This document shows, in pieces, positions 22,263 to 33,032 of a DNA stretch of 64,000 bases (the first letter of the stretch is position 1; the number at the start of each line of letters is the position of its first letter). Source of the DNA: Molanna angustata (lineage: Eukaryota > Arthropoda > Insecta > Trichoptera > Molannidae); the NCBI GenBank assembly GCA_963576475.1, contig OY754981.1, positions 26,574,132-26,638,131 on the forward strand, read 5' to 3'. A program made the translations under genes and the position numbers. The notes below the pieces were generated by a model. The model did no database searches and was not told the DNA's origin. It saw only the letters and a program-made list of their open reading frames with translations.

Positions 22263-22352
22263 AACTTCTTCTTCTGGGTCACAATCCTAGGATTGGTCTG
22301 CACCAAACACTCGATCTTTCCACTTAACTTTATCGTCCGCCAGTCTCTTCAT
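22263..22352 (-). repeat. RTE 3' end fragment, (GAA)n tail
   Basis: This is the inverse of the last ~85 bp of the RTE fragment at 17770-17855. It includes ATCCTAGGATTGGTCTGCAC and CGATCTTTCCACTTAAC, next to a CTTCTTCTTCTGG run. Confidence 0.75.
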
Positions 22353-22680
22353 CTCTTTTTTTTATATATTCTAACTAATAAAGCACAAAAATATAAAAAA
22401 AAACCTCAAATCGTCTATCGTTCGACTACTCGTCGGCTTTTGTGGCTCAGTTATTCATTCATTTATTCATACATATACATAATTGACAAATGATATTCTT
22501 ATCTGCAATGCCCCACTAGGTAAAAAAACCTGTGCCGGGGCTAAAGCATTTTGAAATAATGAAACTTTTAACAGGGAATGCCAACTAGCAAAACATACAC
22601 AAAAATAGCATTCCTAATATAAATAGCATACAATAACAAAATTAGAAATAACATTAAAAATAAATACATAAAAAAGTGCA

Positions 22681-22805
22681 TTTTTAAAATCCGAACTCTT
22701 TTCTAGATTGCAAACCCCTCCCAACGCTACGTAGTGCGCTTCTTCGGAAGAGTAAAATGAACCCAAATCCTAATAGCTGGTGTCCCCTATGTTTAAAAAA
22801 AAAAC
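22681..22805 (+). repeat. Short 3' end of the Jockey/CR1-group LINE of 29.1-32.2 kb
   Basis: Only about 120 bp remain: CTTTTCTAGATTGCAAACCC, AACGCTACGTAGTGCGCTTC, AGAGTAAAATGAACCCAAAT, then an A-run. It has a short internal deletion relative to the copy at 1700-1725 (the TTAATAAA after ATCCGAA is missing). Confidence 0.85.
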
Positions 22806-22904
22806 AAATTAGAAAAAAAAACAATAATCAACGAATGCCTATTCAAAAGTAGAAATAGAACATACAGAACAAAAAAACAAAAATCAGTTAAAAAGTTGGT
22901 TGCG

Positions 22905-23125
22905 AAAATCAAAAAGTTGGTTGGGTAACTGACTTCTGATTCAAGAGTTCCGGCTTCGATTCCTGGTGGAGACACAGTTTTTAAGGGTGTTTTCAGTCTG
23001 GTTCTATCAGACGATTAATATCATAAGTCTCCAGAACGTGGCAACTTGTAATTGGTTGTGTGTTAAATTAATATTTGACATAGTACCTGTTAGTTGCCCG
23101 AGAATTAATATTAAAGTAAGGTCAT
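22905..23125 (+). mobile_element. SINE-B family copy
   Basis: The head is GTTGGGTAACTGACTTCTG and CTTCGATTCCTGGTGGAGAC. The body is GTGTTTTCAGTCTGGTTCTA, GTCTCCAGAACGTGGCAAC, GTGTGTTAAATTAATATTTG and ACCTGTTAGTTGCCCGAGA. Confidence 0.8.
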
Positions 23126-23552
23126 TTCTAATAATATACCTGAATCTAACATGCATAGATATTCGAAAGGAGAGATCTTCGCCGAATCTGTTGTCATGTG
23201 AAAGAAAGATAAGATAAGAGTGGGACATGAGAAGAAACAACGAACTGTACAGCATTTACGAAGTCCTTAGTATGTCAAATATTACTCAGTTTGAGATGAA
23301 CTGGACATGTAAAAAGGATGACAATCACTCGAGTACCTAAGAGAATCTTTGCTGGACCCCAACAAGAGAATGATTGCTGGATACCCAGGCGTAGGAGAAA
23401 TAGGGGATTGGAAAACCAAGATTAATGAAGACTAACACCGCAGTCTCCAATACCAACAATTTTTAACAACTTGCCCTCAGACTTAATTGGATATAATAAT
23501 TCGTATAATAAAACCAAATATCTTGTGAAAAATTATTTTTTTTTTTTTTTTT

Positions 23553-23730
23553 TTAAAAAAAAAAATGAATATGTCCTTGTTAAACAAGTACATATACATT
23601 TTCCTACGTTCCCTAAAATAAGCAAATAAATGCTTGTGCTTAGGTGAACGAAATCGGTCGAGGCAGGATTCGAACTCGCGACCACTGGATTACTAGCCCA
23701 GCGCGCAAACCGCTCTGCCACCGACCCATC
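23553..23730 (-). mobile_element. SINE-A family copy, antisense, with A-rich tail
   Basis: It is the inverse of the 20885 copy: a T/A-rich tail (23536-23565), GTCCTTGTTAAACAAGTAC, GGTGAACGAAATCGGTCG, GGATTCGAACTCGCGACC and ACTGGATTACTAGCCCAGCG. The head is intact as far as the A box. Confidence 0.85.
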
Positions 23731-23759
23731 TAATAATTTTTAACGAATAATATTTTTTC

Positions 23760-23992
23760 CTTCCTTCATTAATTTATACTCTATTATATTTTTACGTTAT
23801 TCTTTTATGGTGTATTCTGCGTTGTTTTGGATTACTATATTTTATGACATTTTTATTTTAAGGCTAAATTCTAAATTTCTTCATTGTTAGTTAGTTTAAG
23901 TTAGTTATTGAATGATATAGAAACCCAGTGATAACCATATATGGTTGGTTGGATCTTGTATGAATTAAATTATGTTGAAATAAAAAAATGGG
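23760..23992 (+). repeat. LINE 3' UTR family with poly(A) (copy 1)
   Basis: A ~180-bp block (GTTTTGGATTACTATATTTT, AGAAACCCAGTGATAACCAT, ATATGGTTGGTTGGATCTTG) ends in TTGAAATAAAAAAA. It is repeated antisense at 45205-45425. Two dispersed copies ending in an AATAAA plus A-run fit a LINE 3' end. The coding part is absent. Confidence 0.55.
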
Positions 23993-24549
23993 AGGATAAC
24001 GTAAAAAAATGGCAGGATAAGCATAGCTCCTGAAAGGAACAAACTTGAAAAAGGTGGCTGAGATTAGACGAAGTCAAAAGTTGAAGGAGGCATAGAAGAA
24101 TAAAAAGATGATTCTTAAATGACTTACACATAGATTGATTTAGTATATTCAACACGATGAACAGTCGTTAAGAATCTCGAAGAATTTCAAAGTGCTTGCA
24201 TCCATCTGACTAACGACATTAACAACACTCCAAAAATTGTAAATTATAACAGGTCATATTTCATCCGGCAAAGTGAGGAAATTATCCTTCCGGCTGACGA
24301 GACAAGAGGCGAGGAGTATCGATTAAGAAATAACGGAGTTTTATTTATAAACCCCAATCACGTTTAATAACAGTTCATAAAATAAATATAGCAGGTTCAC
24401 TGTCACATCATCGCTGAACGTTACAAGACACTATTCATCTTCTGCCGCTTTAACGTTACATTTTAATAAATTTGGAAAATGAATGCAGCACTTTTCAATA
24501 TTAATCAAATAATTTTGGTTTGAACCGTAAACCATAATGGACGACAATT

Positions 24550-24750
24550 GACGATCTAGCATATACTGAAAAAATAAAAATATTAATATCGACGATCTAG
24601 CATATACTGAAAAAATAAAAATATTAATATCGACGATCTAGCATATACTGAAAAAATAAAAATATTAATATCGACGATCTAGCATATACTGAAAAAATAA
24701 AAATATTAATATCGACGATCTAGCATATTATACTGAAAAAATATTAATTG
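24550..24750 (+). repeat. 41-bp tandem repeat, about 4.8 copies
   Basis: The unit starts GACGATCTAGCATATACTGA and recurs at 24550, 24591, 24632, 24673 and 24714, an exact 41-bp period. The first four units are identical as far as I can see; the fifth is altered. The perfect match argues for recent amplification. Confidence 0.95.
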
Positions 24751-24794
24751 AAGAACTAGAATTCGGGACAAATAACCTGTATTTTACGATTTTT

Positions 24795-24940
24795 TTATTT
24801 TATTTTATGTAGCTTCTTAGGTAACTAACAGGTACTATGACAAATAATTATTTTACACGCACCCAATAACAAGTTGCCACATTCTGGAGACTTACGATAT
24901 TAATCGTCTCACAGATCCAGACTGAAAACACAATAACTAT
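24795..24940 (-). repeat. SINE-B body fragment
   Basis: It contains GTAACTAACAGGTACTATGA, AACAAGTTGCCACATTCTGG and TCGTCTCACAGATCCAGACT, the antisense SINE-B body. The tRNA-like head is lost. Confidence 0.7.
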
Positions 24941-25054
24941 GATACATAACATATATAACTAATAATATAACTCTATATTTTTATAACTTCATATTATTAT
25001 AACTTTAACTTTTAAACAAAATACTATGTGGTTTTTAAGTCATTATTTTCTTCC

Positions 25055-25140
25055 ATCATTGTACCGTTACGCCACGTTCCTGTTATTGGGATAGGAAAAA
25101 ATAACCCAGAGCCACAAGCTCATTTTACATGCATTCATCA
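25055..25140 (-). repeat. Decayed RTE 3' end
   Basis: CCGTTACGCCACGTTCCTGT, GGGATAGG and a TGCATTCATC segment follow the layout of the RTE 3' end (ATCACGCCATGTCCCTCACG and GGGTAGG at 16735-16760) with many changes. Confidence 0.45.
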
Positions 25141-25164
25141 AATCAAATATTTTTTTTTTCATCT

Positions 25165-25692
25165 GGCGCAAAAATAAAAACGAGTGGATTGTGTCCAACG
25201 CTTTCACTGCACAAAGTATTCAAATAATGGATGGAAAATTTTCTGCATATTCATGAAATGAGTTTGTTAAATTATTTTTGATTTTATTATGAAAACAAGA
25301 TGATTCTTCAATGCCATTTTATGAATGTGACATGCTTTTTTAGCAATTTGAAAATAAAAATATCAAATTTTATGATTCCTGAGCTTGGGGTCTCTTTGAA
25401 ATATTTGACAGTTAAAAACGCTGATGAGATATTCATCGAAATCTAATGGGGTCTAAGCAAGTATACACAAATTTGCAAAATTTGAAAAGAATTGAATGAG
25501 AACTTTAGTCTATAATCGAAGTATAATAAACACACCGTACATCGCACATAGTACACACACAGATATTTATTATGATGAAACTATCAGAATACATTCTTAG
25601 CATGATATTAGTTGATAATCTGTTATACAAAAATAACCTTAAAAATTGCAAATTCATAAGTCCTCACTATAACCGCCGGGGTAGTGAGAAGT
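25165..25692 (+). mobile_element. CA-bearing interspersed repeat (copy 1, short CA seed)
   Basis: It shares ordered blocks with 55725-57475: CCAACGCT, AAAGTATTCAAAT, GTGACATGCTTTTTTA, TTTCCTGAGCTTGGG-type text, TAATGGGGTCTAA, ACTTTAGTCTATAATCG, then GCACATAGTACACACACAG, ATTATGATGAAACT and a final GGTAGTGAG. Here the CA tract is only about five units (25553-25562). It is non-coding. Copies end in a G(G)TTAGTGAGGAG-type terminus; the superfamily is unassigned. Confidence 0.75.
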
Positions 25693-26043
25693 TAATTTTT
25701 TTTCGTGTTTTTGGATTATTGTTTATGACTAATAATTTACATTGAAATGGATTCATCTGTAGAAAGCGTAGAAAATCTAACCTTAAAAAATGAGAGTATA
25801 CAAAATCCTAAAAATTGAATATCATAAAAAATCTCGTTGCATGAACCATATGGTGCAGCATTACTAATATGTCAATAGATTCTTATACGGTCAAAAGTAT
25901 AATAACTTTTATTTAAACATTTGTGTGGTAAGTTATGTGAAGTAAATTAAAGATGGGTCAAACGGGTTGGTAGCAGAGTTGTTTATGTAATACTCACAAT
26001 TCAGTCGACCTAAATTAAAATCCTGCTTCTATCAATTTTTATC

Positions 26044-26055
26044 ATCCATTTGGCA
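26044..26055 (+). repeat. TSD (left) of second R1-clade copy
   Basis: ATCCATTTGGCA here matches ATCTATTTGGCA at 26743-26754 with one mismatch. Confidence 0.75.
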
Positions 26056-26742
26056 ACCTGTATAGAGGCCGAAGCTCAATTTTGGGTGATGTTTCTCTCC
26101 CACCTGTAAATTTACCCACAGTTCGTGGAGAGATTGAGAAATTGGCCCGGAGTTCTCTTTTAGATGCTTGGCAACGTCACTGGTCTTCTTCTTCCGTGGG
26201 CAGACTGACATTTTTATTTCTTCCCGATGTGAGGACTCGAACTTCTTCCTCGTGGACTGTTCCCGATTATTGGACCACGCAATTCCTTACTGGACACGGC
26301 AGTTTCAAAAGTTATCTCTTTCGTTTTCACTTATCTGATTCGTCCTCATGTCAGCTTTGTGATAACCCTGAACAGACTTCTGAGCATATCCTATGGGAAT
26401 GCACTAACTTCTCCGTGTCAACTTTCCGACGAGAACTCTACGACGATGTCCGAGGTAATCTCTTTGGACCCATTGGACATGCGGACCTTGTAGCCACGAA
26501 GAGCAACTTTAGGGCTTTCAAGACTTTCTGTCTTAAATTCGGTGCACTATTATTTTCACTATAACTGAGCAGGGAGCCAGTTGTTTCCACATGATTAGCT
26601 CTCTTTGGCACTTTAAGAGCAGTGTCTGCAGGGTTTTAGAGTTCTCTGGACTCTTCGTATGTTCTTTATGTGTTTTTTCAGAGTTTTGCAAGGGGCCGTT
26701 ATTAGTCCCCATAAGCAGAACGGGTGGTGGTGGGGGAAGAAC
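26056..26742 (+). mobile_element. 5'-truncated R1-clade LINE, second copy
   Basis: This 687-bp insertion is homologous to 6783-7458. It is bounded by an 11/12-bp TSD and ends with the same GGTGGGGGAAGAAC. Similarity to the first copy is ~95% or more by eye, so both stem from one family that was recently active. Confidence 0.88.
26058..26564 (+). pseudogene. C-terminal domain of R1-clade ORF2
   Basis: An uninterrupted frame encodes the last ~165 residues of ORF2: SLPPVNLPTVRGEIEKLARS, SLLDAWQRHWSSSS, then the Cys-His motif CQLCDNPEQTSEHILWEC, ending FCLKFGALLFSL. The Cys-x2-Cys...His-x4-Cys cluster is the putative nucleic-acid-binding knuckle of R1-clade proteins. This copy keeps the 8 bp (CGGAGTTC, about 26146-26155) that the 4.4-kb copy has lost, and so gives the correct reading frame. 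There is no RT or EN and no own start codon. Confidence 0.85.
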
Positions 26743-26759
26743 ATCTATTTGGCACAGCA

Positions 26760-27440
26760 TTGATTAATTATTAAATATAAAAAAGCAAAATAAAGTCCAG
26801 AAGATTAAAAAATTTAATTTTTTTCGGGTATTTATTTGAAAATAGATGGCTAGATCAACAGTGGGTTTAAATTTTGTAGATTATACAAGCTACAAAAGAA
26901 ACAAGAAGCAAAAAAGCTTTATAATCTATATTTTATTCGCTCATTTATTCGGCATATCCCACAATTTTGGGTAACTAGTGACGGGTGTGCATTACTTTAT
27001 ATATTATTATTATATTAAAAATGTGGAGCGTCAGAGTTGGTGCACAGCCCCAACTTTAAATGGATCTGCGTAATCGAAGCAAATCGTTTAAAGGAAGTAG
27101 TGGGTGCATGGGTGCTAATGGCTAAATATTTATGTGATGTAGGTACAGCTGATGGGATAAATTATAATGACCAGGTAAAATTATTATTAATTAATATCAT
27201 ATCCAGAGGGTATTGTGTACCTACCGTAAAATCAATACCATGGTCAATGGTATGATTTAAAATATCAAATATTAACTTATTATATATTACTTTATCGCCA
27301 TAATCAACTTTCTCGTTCCTTTTATGGAAAATATGCATTCTATGTAGTTATACCGACAATAAACACATAGACAAAAATACGACATGGACAAAACTTATTG
27401 TAGATATATAATTGATAATGTATGTGCGTCTGTTTGTATG
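26760..27440. other. AT-rich; SINE-D scrap at 26947-26999
   Basis: 26947-26999 (GGCATATCCCACAATTTTGG, GGTAACTAGTGACGGGTGTG) is the antisense 3' part of SINE-D. The 72-aa frame at 27037-27255 has no recognisable family. Nothing else is supported. Confidence 0.5.
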
Positions 27441-27442
27441 TA

Positions 27443-28154
27443 TATCATCATCATCATCATCATTGGCGCTACAGCCCACTGTGAGCCTTGGCCTCCTCCA
27501 GAATTTTTCGCCATTTAGATCGGTCCATCGCCTGCACTCTCCAGTTTGTAACGCCAATCCTCTTTAGATCCTCCTGTATGCCGTCCATCCACCGCAGCTT
27601 GGGTCTCCCCACACCACGTCTCCCCTCCGGTCGTGTGTCGAGAATCTTCTTTGGGATTCGGCCTTCCTCCATTCGCTGAACGTGCCCTAACCATTGAAGC
27701 CGATGTATTTTAATATATTTTACTATGTTAGGATCACTGTAAAGGTTCTCCAGCTCATGGTTGTACCTTATCCTCCATATTCCACTCTCACAAAGAGGCC
27801 CAAAGATTTTTCTCAAAACCTTCCGTTCAAAAACCAACAGCGCTTTTTCATCCTTCCTATTAAGAACCCAGCATTCAGCACCATATACAGCACAAGTACT
27901 GGTCGCAGCAATGTTTTATACAATAACAACTTAGTATTTCGTGTCAACAATCGGGACTTGAGATGTCGGTGAATACCGAAATAGCATTTATTTGCCACAG
28001 CTATTCGTCTTTTAATCTCGACACTAACATCATTGTTACTGGTTATTATTGAACCTAGGTACTGGAACGACCCCACAGTTTCAATGGTATGATTACCAGC
28101 ACTAATCAGAGTTTCTTGGGCATTTCTATGGTTGGACATTTTAGCTGCAATCAT
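27443..28154 (-). pseudogene. RTE-type LINE: RT thumb and C-terminal domain, one frameshift, (ATG)n tail
   Basis: The minus-strand frame 28154-27900 gives ETVGSFQYLGSIITSNND, EIKRRIAVANKCYFGIH and LYKTLLRPV. A frameshift near 27895-27903 then moves the reading to 27837-27469: VFERKVLRKIFGPLCESG, HRLQWLGHVQRMEEGRI, GRRGVGRPKLRWMDGIQEDL, ending EAKAHSGL. In the second frame the expected VYGAECWVLNRKDEKALL joins the two halves. The 3' end runs into an (ATG)n repeat (27446-27463). The amino-terminal RT and EN are missing, so it is inactive. Confidence 0.85.
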
Positions 28155-28159
28155 ATATT

Positions 28160-29100
28160 TTTTTTATATGTATATAACTGTACCTAAAAAAATGGTTTTA
28201 TAAAGTATTGAGTTAAGTTTTAAGTGTCAAGACAAAATAGACATATTTGTATAAAAATTATGATGAAAAATGTTTATTTTTGCGTTAAAATATAGTCATA
28301 CTATAAAAAAATTATTATATTTTTACCCAACCTAATCATATCTTGACCTGCAATGAAGTAATTATTTTTTGAATATTTTTTTAATTGCATACACGCAAAC
28401 ATTGGATTTGTTCCCTATCAGGAGTCAAATGATATATTTTTTTAAATGTTTGTCAAAAAAAAAATAATTGTTTTATTTATTAAAAAAATGAGCAACCTAC
28501 AAACCTAAATTGAAATTTAACAATATAAAATAATAGCATAAGTACTGTAACTTAATCAGCCCGCCTGTTATGTTAAATGTACTCACTGTTGGTAACAAAA
28601 CAATGAATTATTCCTGTCCAATTTGGTTCATGTAAAGAGTCCTGGACATACAGAATAATGTCCACGGACCAGATCCTTTCCAGATTATTTTATGTGGGAA
28701 GGCATCGGTACAGTGGCTAATTCTGAGTGGCGTTAAGAGTTTTTTTTTTCTAAAAAGAACGTTGAGATGTGCTTTGTTTGTTTGGTATATTGAAGTAAAT
28801 AATTTTCAGGTCTGTAAAGTTAACATTGGAGTTTATTATGTCATAGATACATAAAGTCTGAGTTCATATATTAAGACATGCTTTTGTTAATTATACAGGA
28901 CAAGCATTACAAAACAAAAATCGATGGTTTCGTAACACATGTAATAATAATATCAGTTGGTATTAATTCAATTCTTACGATTAAAAAATAAATAGAGGTC
29001 ATAATATGTTGCGACACAGACACAAGGATCTCTTACATTTGTCATTATAAAGGAGGGAACTGTTAAGAGATCGACATTCGACAGACAGGGTGGGGTGTGT
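28160..29100. other. AT-rich, no feature identified
   Basis: There is no supported frame or repeat. This is the 3' flank of the LINE that follows on the minus strand. Confidence 0.5.
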
Positions 29101-29108
29101 CAGGAAAG

Positions 29109-32100
29109 TTTTTTTTTTTTTTTTAACATGTCTACGTAGGGGACGCCAGCTATTAGGATTTGGGTCCATTTTACTCTTCCGAAGAAGCGCACTACGTAGC
29201 GTTGGGAGGGGTTTGCAATCTAGAAAAGAGTTTATTAATTCGGATTTTAAAAAGACCCGGGTTGTACGAAGATGGAAACACAGAATTCGGAAGATCGTTC
29301 CACAGTCGGGCTGCTGAGTTAATAAAGGAGTTCGAGAAGCGACTTGTTCGTATATGTTGAAGGTCCACTGTGAATGGATGCTGCGATTGAGTGAAGCGAG
29401 TGACTCTGTTGCGAGTGGGTGGAGGAGGGACCAAAGATGCAAGTTCTTCTGAGCAATTCCCGTGGTAGTATCTATAGAATAAACTTAAAATACCGACTCT
29501 GCGTCTGTGTTCTAGTGATTGCAATCCATCAGTCAGTGATGGATCATCAATCAGACGTATAGCACGCCTTTGGACAGCGTCGAGGGTATTCAGTAGGTAT
29601 TGGGGGGCGCCACTCCAGAGGTGACTGCCATATTCAATAATTGGGCGTATTTGCGCTTTGTAGAGTATACAGATCTGGGTCTTAGTAAAATATCTGCGCG
29701 CTCTATATAGTACGCTCAATTTTTTGGAGGCGAGTTTCACCTTAGCTTCGATGGAGCCCTTGTAGTGTAATTGGTTCGTTATAGATACTCCGAGCAGGTC
29801 GATAGAGCTGCTGTTAGGTAGGGTGCTTCCGTTGAAAGACACTTGCAATTCATTGGGGTTTCTCTTCGCAGAAATTAGACAGGCTTGGGTTTTTGAGACG
29901 TTAAATGAAACAAGATTACTTTCACCCCAGGTATTGATTGAGTGGAGGTAGCTATTTATTTTTTGATGAAGGTCTTTCCGGGCTTCTGATATTTCACTCT
30001 GTTTAGGAGGTTTGTCAAAAGAGAAATTGTCATGGACTGTGCTGTCATCAGCGTAACAGTGGATGGGGGCGCGTAGGAGCAAGTCATTGATATGTAGGAG
30101 GAATAGGGTTGGAGATAGAATGGACCCTTGAGGAACTCCCGCATTAATGGAATGGGGAGAAGAAGAGCAACCGTCCACTACAGTTATGACTTCGCGATCT
30201 TTTAAAAAATTCGCAATCCAAGTACACAGAGACTGGGGTAGTCCATAAGAAGGGAGTTTCATTAAGAGACCTCGGTGCCAAACCCGGTCGAAAGCTTTAG
30301 AGATGTCAAGGGCGACAGTTTGAGCTTCTCCAAAGCGTTCCATAACTCGACCCCAAACGGATGTCACATACGCGAGTAGATCGCCACAAGATCGATTTCC
30401 ACGAAATCCATATTGGCGGTCGCTTAAAATTTTGTTTGCTTCGAGGTATGTGATCAACTTGGTGTTTAGTACCCTTTCCATTATTTTGGAGAGTACAGAA
30501 GTAATAGCGATGGGTCGGTAGTTAGATGGGTTGGAGCGATCACCTTTTTTGGGAATTGGGTGGATGACCGCTTTTTTCCAGTCACATGGGACAATACCAG
30601 TTTTAAACGAGAGTTTGAAGAGTTTAGTGAGAACTGGGGCTAGTTCGGCGGAGCATTTTTTTAACACAAGAACGGGAATTCCATCTGGTCCATTAGCTTT
30701 GTTAACATCCAACCCTCGGATGGCGAGTAAAACCTCAGAGAAGTTAATCCTTACTTCGTTCATTTTAAAACCACAATGTGGAACTGGTTGAGGAGTTTTT
30801 CCTCCGTCGTCAAGGGTTGAGTTATCTGCAAATAATTTACCGAGAAGATTAGCTTTGTCGGTGGCAGAGTTAGCAATGGATCCGTCATGGTTCGTTAAAG
30901 GTGGAAATGAAGATGTGCAAAAGTTCTGACCTATGGAGGTTGACAATGACCAGAATCTTCGGCTACCGTTAGGGCATGAGGAGAGTTTTTGACTTATATG
31001 TTGGTCATGGAGTTTTTTAGCCTGATTAATGGTTTTTTTACAATCCTTTGTCATCTTGTTGTATGCTTTCTTGTTTGACGGGGATTGAAGTTTTTGAAAT
31101 GTTTTGAAAGCCAGATTTTTACGCGTGACTGCTTCTCGGCATTTGGAATCAAACCAAGGTTTTGTGCCTGGTCCGCAGGTTTTGAGGGAGGAGGGAATAT
31201 AGCCATCCATAGCAGAAGTGATGACATCCCCTACCTCACGCGCACAGATAGAAGGGTCTTTGGTTCTAAAACAGACTTCATTCCAAGGAAAGTCGCGAAA
31301 GTGTATTCGCAGTGCATTCCAATCTGCTGACTTGTATTGCCAAATTTTCCTTTTAGGTTTTTCGGGTGGAAGGTCCGGGATGAAGTGGATGGCCGTTTGC
31401 ACAAGGCAATGGTCTGAAGAGCCCAGTGGGGCTGTGACTTTCAGTGTGTATCCCGTTGGCGAGGTAGTCATAAAAAGATCAAGCAGATTGGAACGATGCC
31501 CAGAGACATCAGGGATGCGAGTTGGCTCTTGAACAAGTTGCTCCAGGTTATGACACAAAGCAAAGGATTCCGTCATGCGGCCAGCCGAATCGGTAGTTCC
31601 CGATTTCAGCCAATCGGAGTGATGGACATTGAAATCGCCGAGAACCGCAAATTCTGCCGACGGGTAGCGAGACAGAAGACTGTCAATGGTTTCTCCTAAG
31701 TATTTGAAAAGCTCGGAAGAATCATAATCACTCATATTTGGAGATCGGTAGATACAAGCATAAATTTTTATGAATTTGTTAGATTTTAAACGGACCCACA
31801 TAACATTGAAGGCGGGGTTCTCGAACTCCTTCAATCTGACACAGTTGATGTCTTCGCGGCTGTAGAGGCACAAGCCTCCTTTGGGCACAAACATGCTTTC
31901 GAGTATGTACCCTGGGCAGTTGAGGTAACTTGTGTCGGGTGGATCTTGAATTTGTGTTTCCGTGAGAAAGAGCAGGTGTGGTTTTTGAGATTGCAAGTGA
32001 TGGTGAACAGAATTTAAATTACTGTGGATACCTCTGATGTTAGCGAAGTCTACCAACAGTTTACAAATGGTGCGAGGGTATGCAGTCTTGGTTGTCGCTG

Positions 32101-32158
32101 TATAAACATTATTATTGGGTTTATCTGTCATGAATCGCTTTGCTACTGAATCAATCAT
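29109..32158 (-). mobile_element. Jockey/CR1-group non-LTR retrotransposon with intact ORF2
   Basis: A minus-strand LINE runs from the ORF2 start near 32158 to a 16-nt poly(A) (T-run at 29109-29124). A second (1326-1831) and third (22681-22805) truncated copy share its 3' end. Only ~110 bp separate the ORF2 start from an inserted SINE, so either ORF1 and the 5' UTR are missing or this copy is 5'-truncated. I could not find a TSD around it. Confidence 0.9.
29192..32158 (-). CDS. LINE ORF2: endonuclease + reverse transcriptase, 988 aa, uninterrupted
   Basis: The protein carries an apurinic-type endonuclease at about residues 35-255: IRGIHSNLNS near 41, FLTETQI with catalytic Glu67, GDFN at 174-177, and the S248-D249-H250 triad. 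A reverse transcriptase covers about residues 480-740: NYRPI at 546, LDISKAFDRVWH at 617, GVPQGSILSP at 674, and the catalytic YADD at 702-705. The C-terminal ~250 residues include LYRARRYFTKTQICILYKAQ and a LWNDLP...FK-type end (RLWNDLPNSVFPSSYNPGLF). No RNase H or zinc knuckle is visible. The enzyme would nick chromosomal DNA and prime cDNA at the nick in the nucleus. All catalytic motifs are intact and near-identical truncated copies exist, so it may still be competent or only recently dead. Of the in-frame ATGs, I take the first one upstream of the endonuclease. Confidence 0.93.
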   Translation of the reverse strand: MIDSVAKRFMTDKPNNNVYTATTKTAYPRTICKLLVDFANIRGIHSNLNSVHHHLQSQKPHLLFLTETQIQDPPDTSYLNCPGYILESMFVPKGGLCLYSREDINCVRLKEFENPAFNVMWVRLKSNKFIKIYACIYRSPNMSDYDSSELFKYLGETIDSLLSRYPSAEFAVLGDFNVHHSDWLKSGTTDSAGRMTESFALCHNLEQLVQEPTRIPDVSGHRSNLLDLFMTTSPTGYTLKVTAPLGSSDHCLVQTAIHFIPDLPPEKPKRKIWQYKSADWNALRIHFRDFPWNEVCFRTKDPSICAREVGDVITSAMDGYIPSSLKTCGPGTKPWFDSKCREAVTRKNLAFKTFQKLQSPSNKKAYNKMTKDCKKTINQAKKLHDQHISQKLSSCPNGSRRFWSLSTSIGQNFCTSSFPPLTNHDGSIANSATDKANLLGKLFADNSTLDDGGKTPQPVPHCGFKMNEVRINFSEVLLAIRGLDVNKANGPDGIPVLVLKKCSAELAPVLTKLFKLSFKTGIVPCDWKKAVIHPIPKKGDRSNPSNYRPIAITSVLSKIMERVLNTKLITYLEANKILSDRQYGFRGNRSCGDLLAYVTSVWGRVMERFGEAQTVALDISKAFDRVWHRGLLMKLPSYGLPQSLCTWIANFLKDREVITVVDGCSSSPHSINAGVPQGSILSPTLFLLHINDLLLRAPIHCYADDSTVHDNFSFDKPPKQSEISEARKDLHQKINSYLHSINTWGESNLVSFNVSKTQACLISAKRNPNELQVSFNGSTLPNSSSIDLLGVSITNQLHYKGSIEAKVKLASKKLSVLYRARRYFTKTQICILYKAQIRPIIEYGSHLWSGAPQYLLNTLDAVQRRAIRLIDDPSLTDGLQSLEHRRRVGILSLFYRYYHGNCSEELASLVPPPPTRNRVTRFTQSQHPFTVDLQHIRTSRFSNSFINSAARLWNDLPNSVFPSSYNPGLFKIRINKLFSRLQTPPNAT

Positions 32159-32266
32159 CGTGATTGATTATATAGATTATTCAGTTCCATGTAATAACTT
32201 AACCTAAAAAACATAACCTAATTGTATTAAAAAGTGAGAATACACTAATAACTCATTATTAAATAA

Positions 32267-32540
32267 TTAATTTAATGTTTATACATACCATCACGGTATA
32301 TTCCACAATGTGGGGTAACCAGCTACAGGTGTGCATTGCATTAAACAAGGAATCTCATCTCACCCAAAAAGGCAAAATTCAGAAAGGGTGGTGAACCTCA
32401 AGGCTGACCTATGTAAAATGTTGCCTGTTGATTTTCAATTACCCGACTCTTACGGGACACCCTAAAATGATTATGATAGAAAAGGGTGGTAGCACCATTC
32501 TAAACTGATACTTCACAGCATAATTTTTAATTTAATGTTT
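32267..32540 (-). mobile_element. SINE-D family, complete copy with 14-bp TSD
   Basis: The element proper is 32281-32526, flanked by TTAATTTAATGTTT at 32267-32280 and 32527-32540. On the minus strand it starts ATTATGCTGTGAAGTATCAG, passes through ATTTTAGGGTGTCCCGTAAG and GAGGTTCACCACCC, and ends CCGTGATGGTATGTAT. This copy defines both ends of the family (~245 bp). It is non-coding; the end matches the RTE 3' terminus. Confidence 0.9.
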
Positions 32541-32544
32541 TGTA

Positions 32545-33020
32545 AAAAAAATATCGAATAAGACAAAAAAAATGATTTCAATGTGGATAAATTGAAAAAA
32601 AATATATTAAAATTAGGTAGCAGTGAAACGCCGGGTACGCGGTGTATGCATACATATTATATTTGAATATGCCTAATAAATATTTTGATAGTCTGGCATT
32701 CTAAGAAGCGCATCATTAAGTGTGTGTATGAGGACAACAGTTTGTAAATCACGGTAACCCTCGCCGCGGGGGAGCCCGACCCCGCCACTGATATACAAGT
32801 ACCTACCTATTTACATTATGTACATAATATGTATATGCCTAAAGTGATACCTCGCCAACTTGAGTTACATACGTGTTATCTATTAATGGAGCGCAATTTG
32901 ACACAATCTGATGAGGGCGTCGCTGACATGTCACAATTTGTCATATTGTCACATTGTATTCTATTGTCACATTAGAGATGATTTCCTCAGTCTCCTACTC
33001 CACTTCATTGGAAACGTTAT
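32545..33020. other. No feature identified
   Basis: Mixed AT-rich sequence, with a short GC-rich patch at 32755-32785 (GCCGCGGGGGAGCCCGACCC). Nothing is supported. Confidence 0.4.
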
Positions 33021-33032
33021 AGGACAAGTCCT

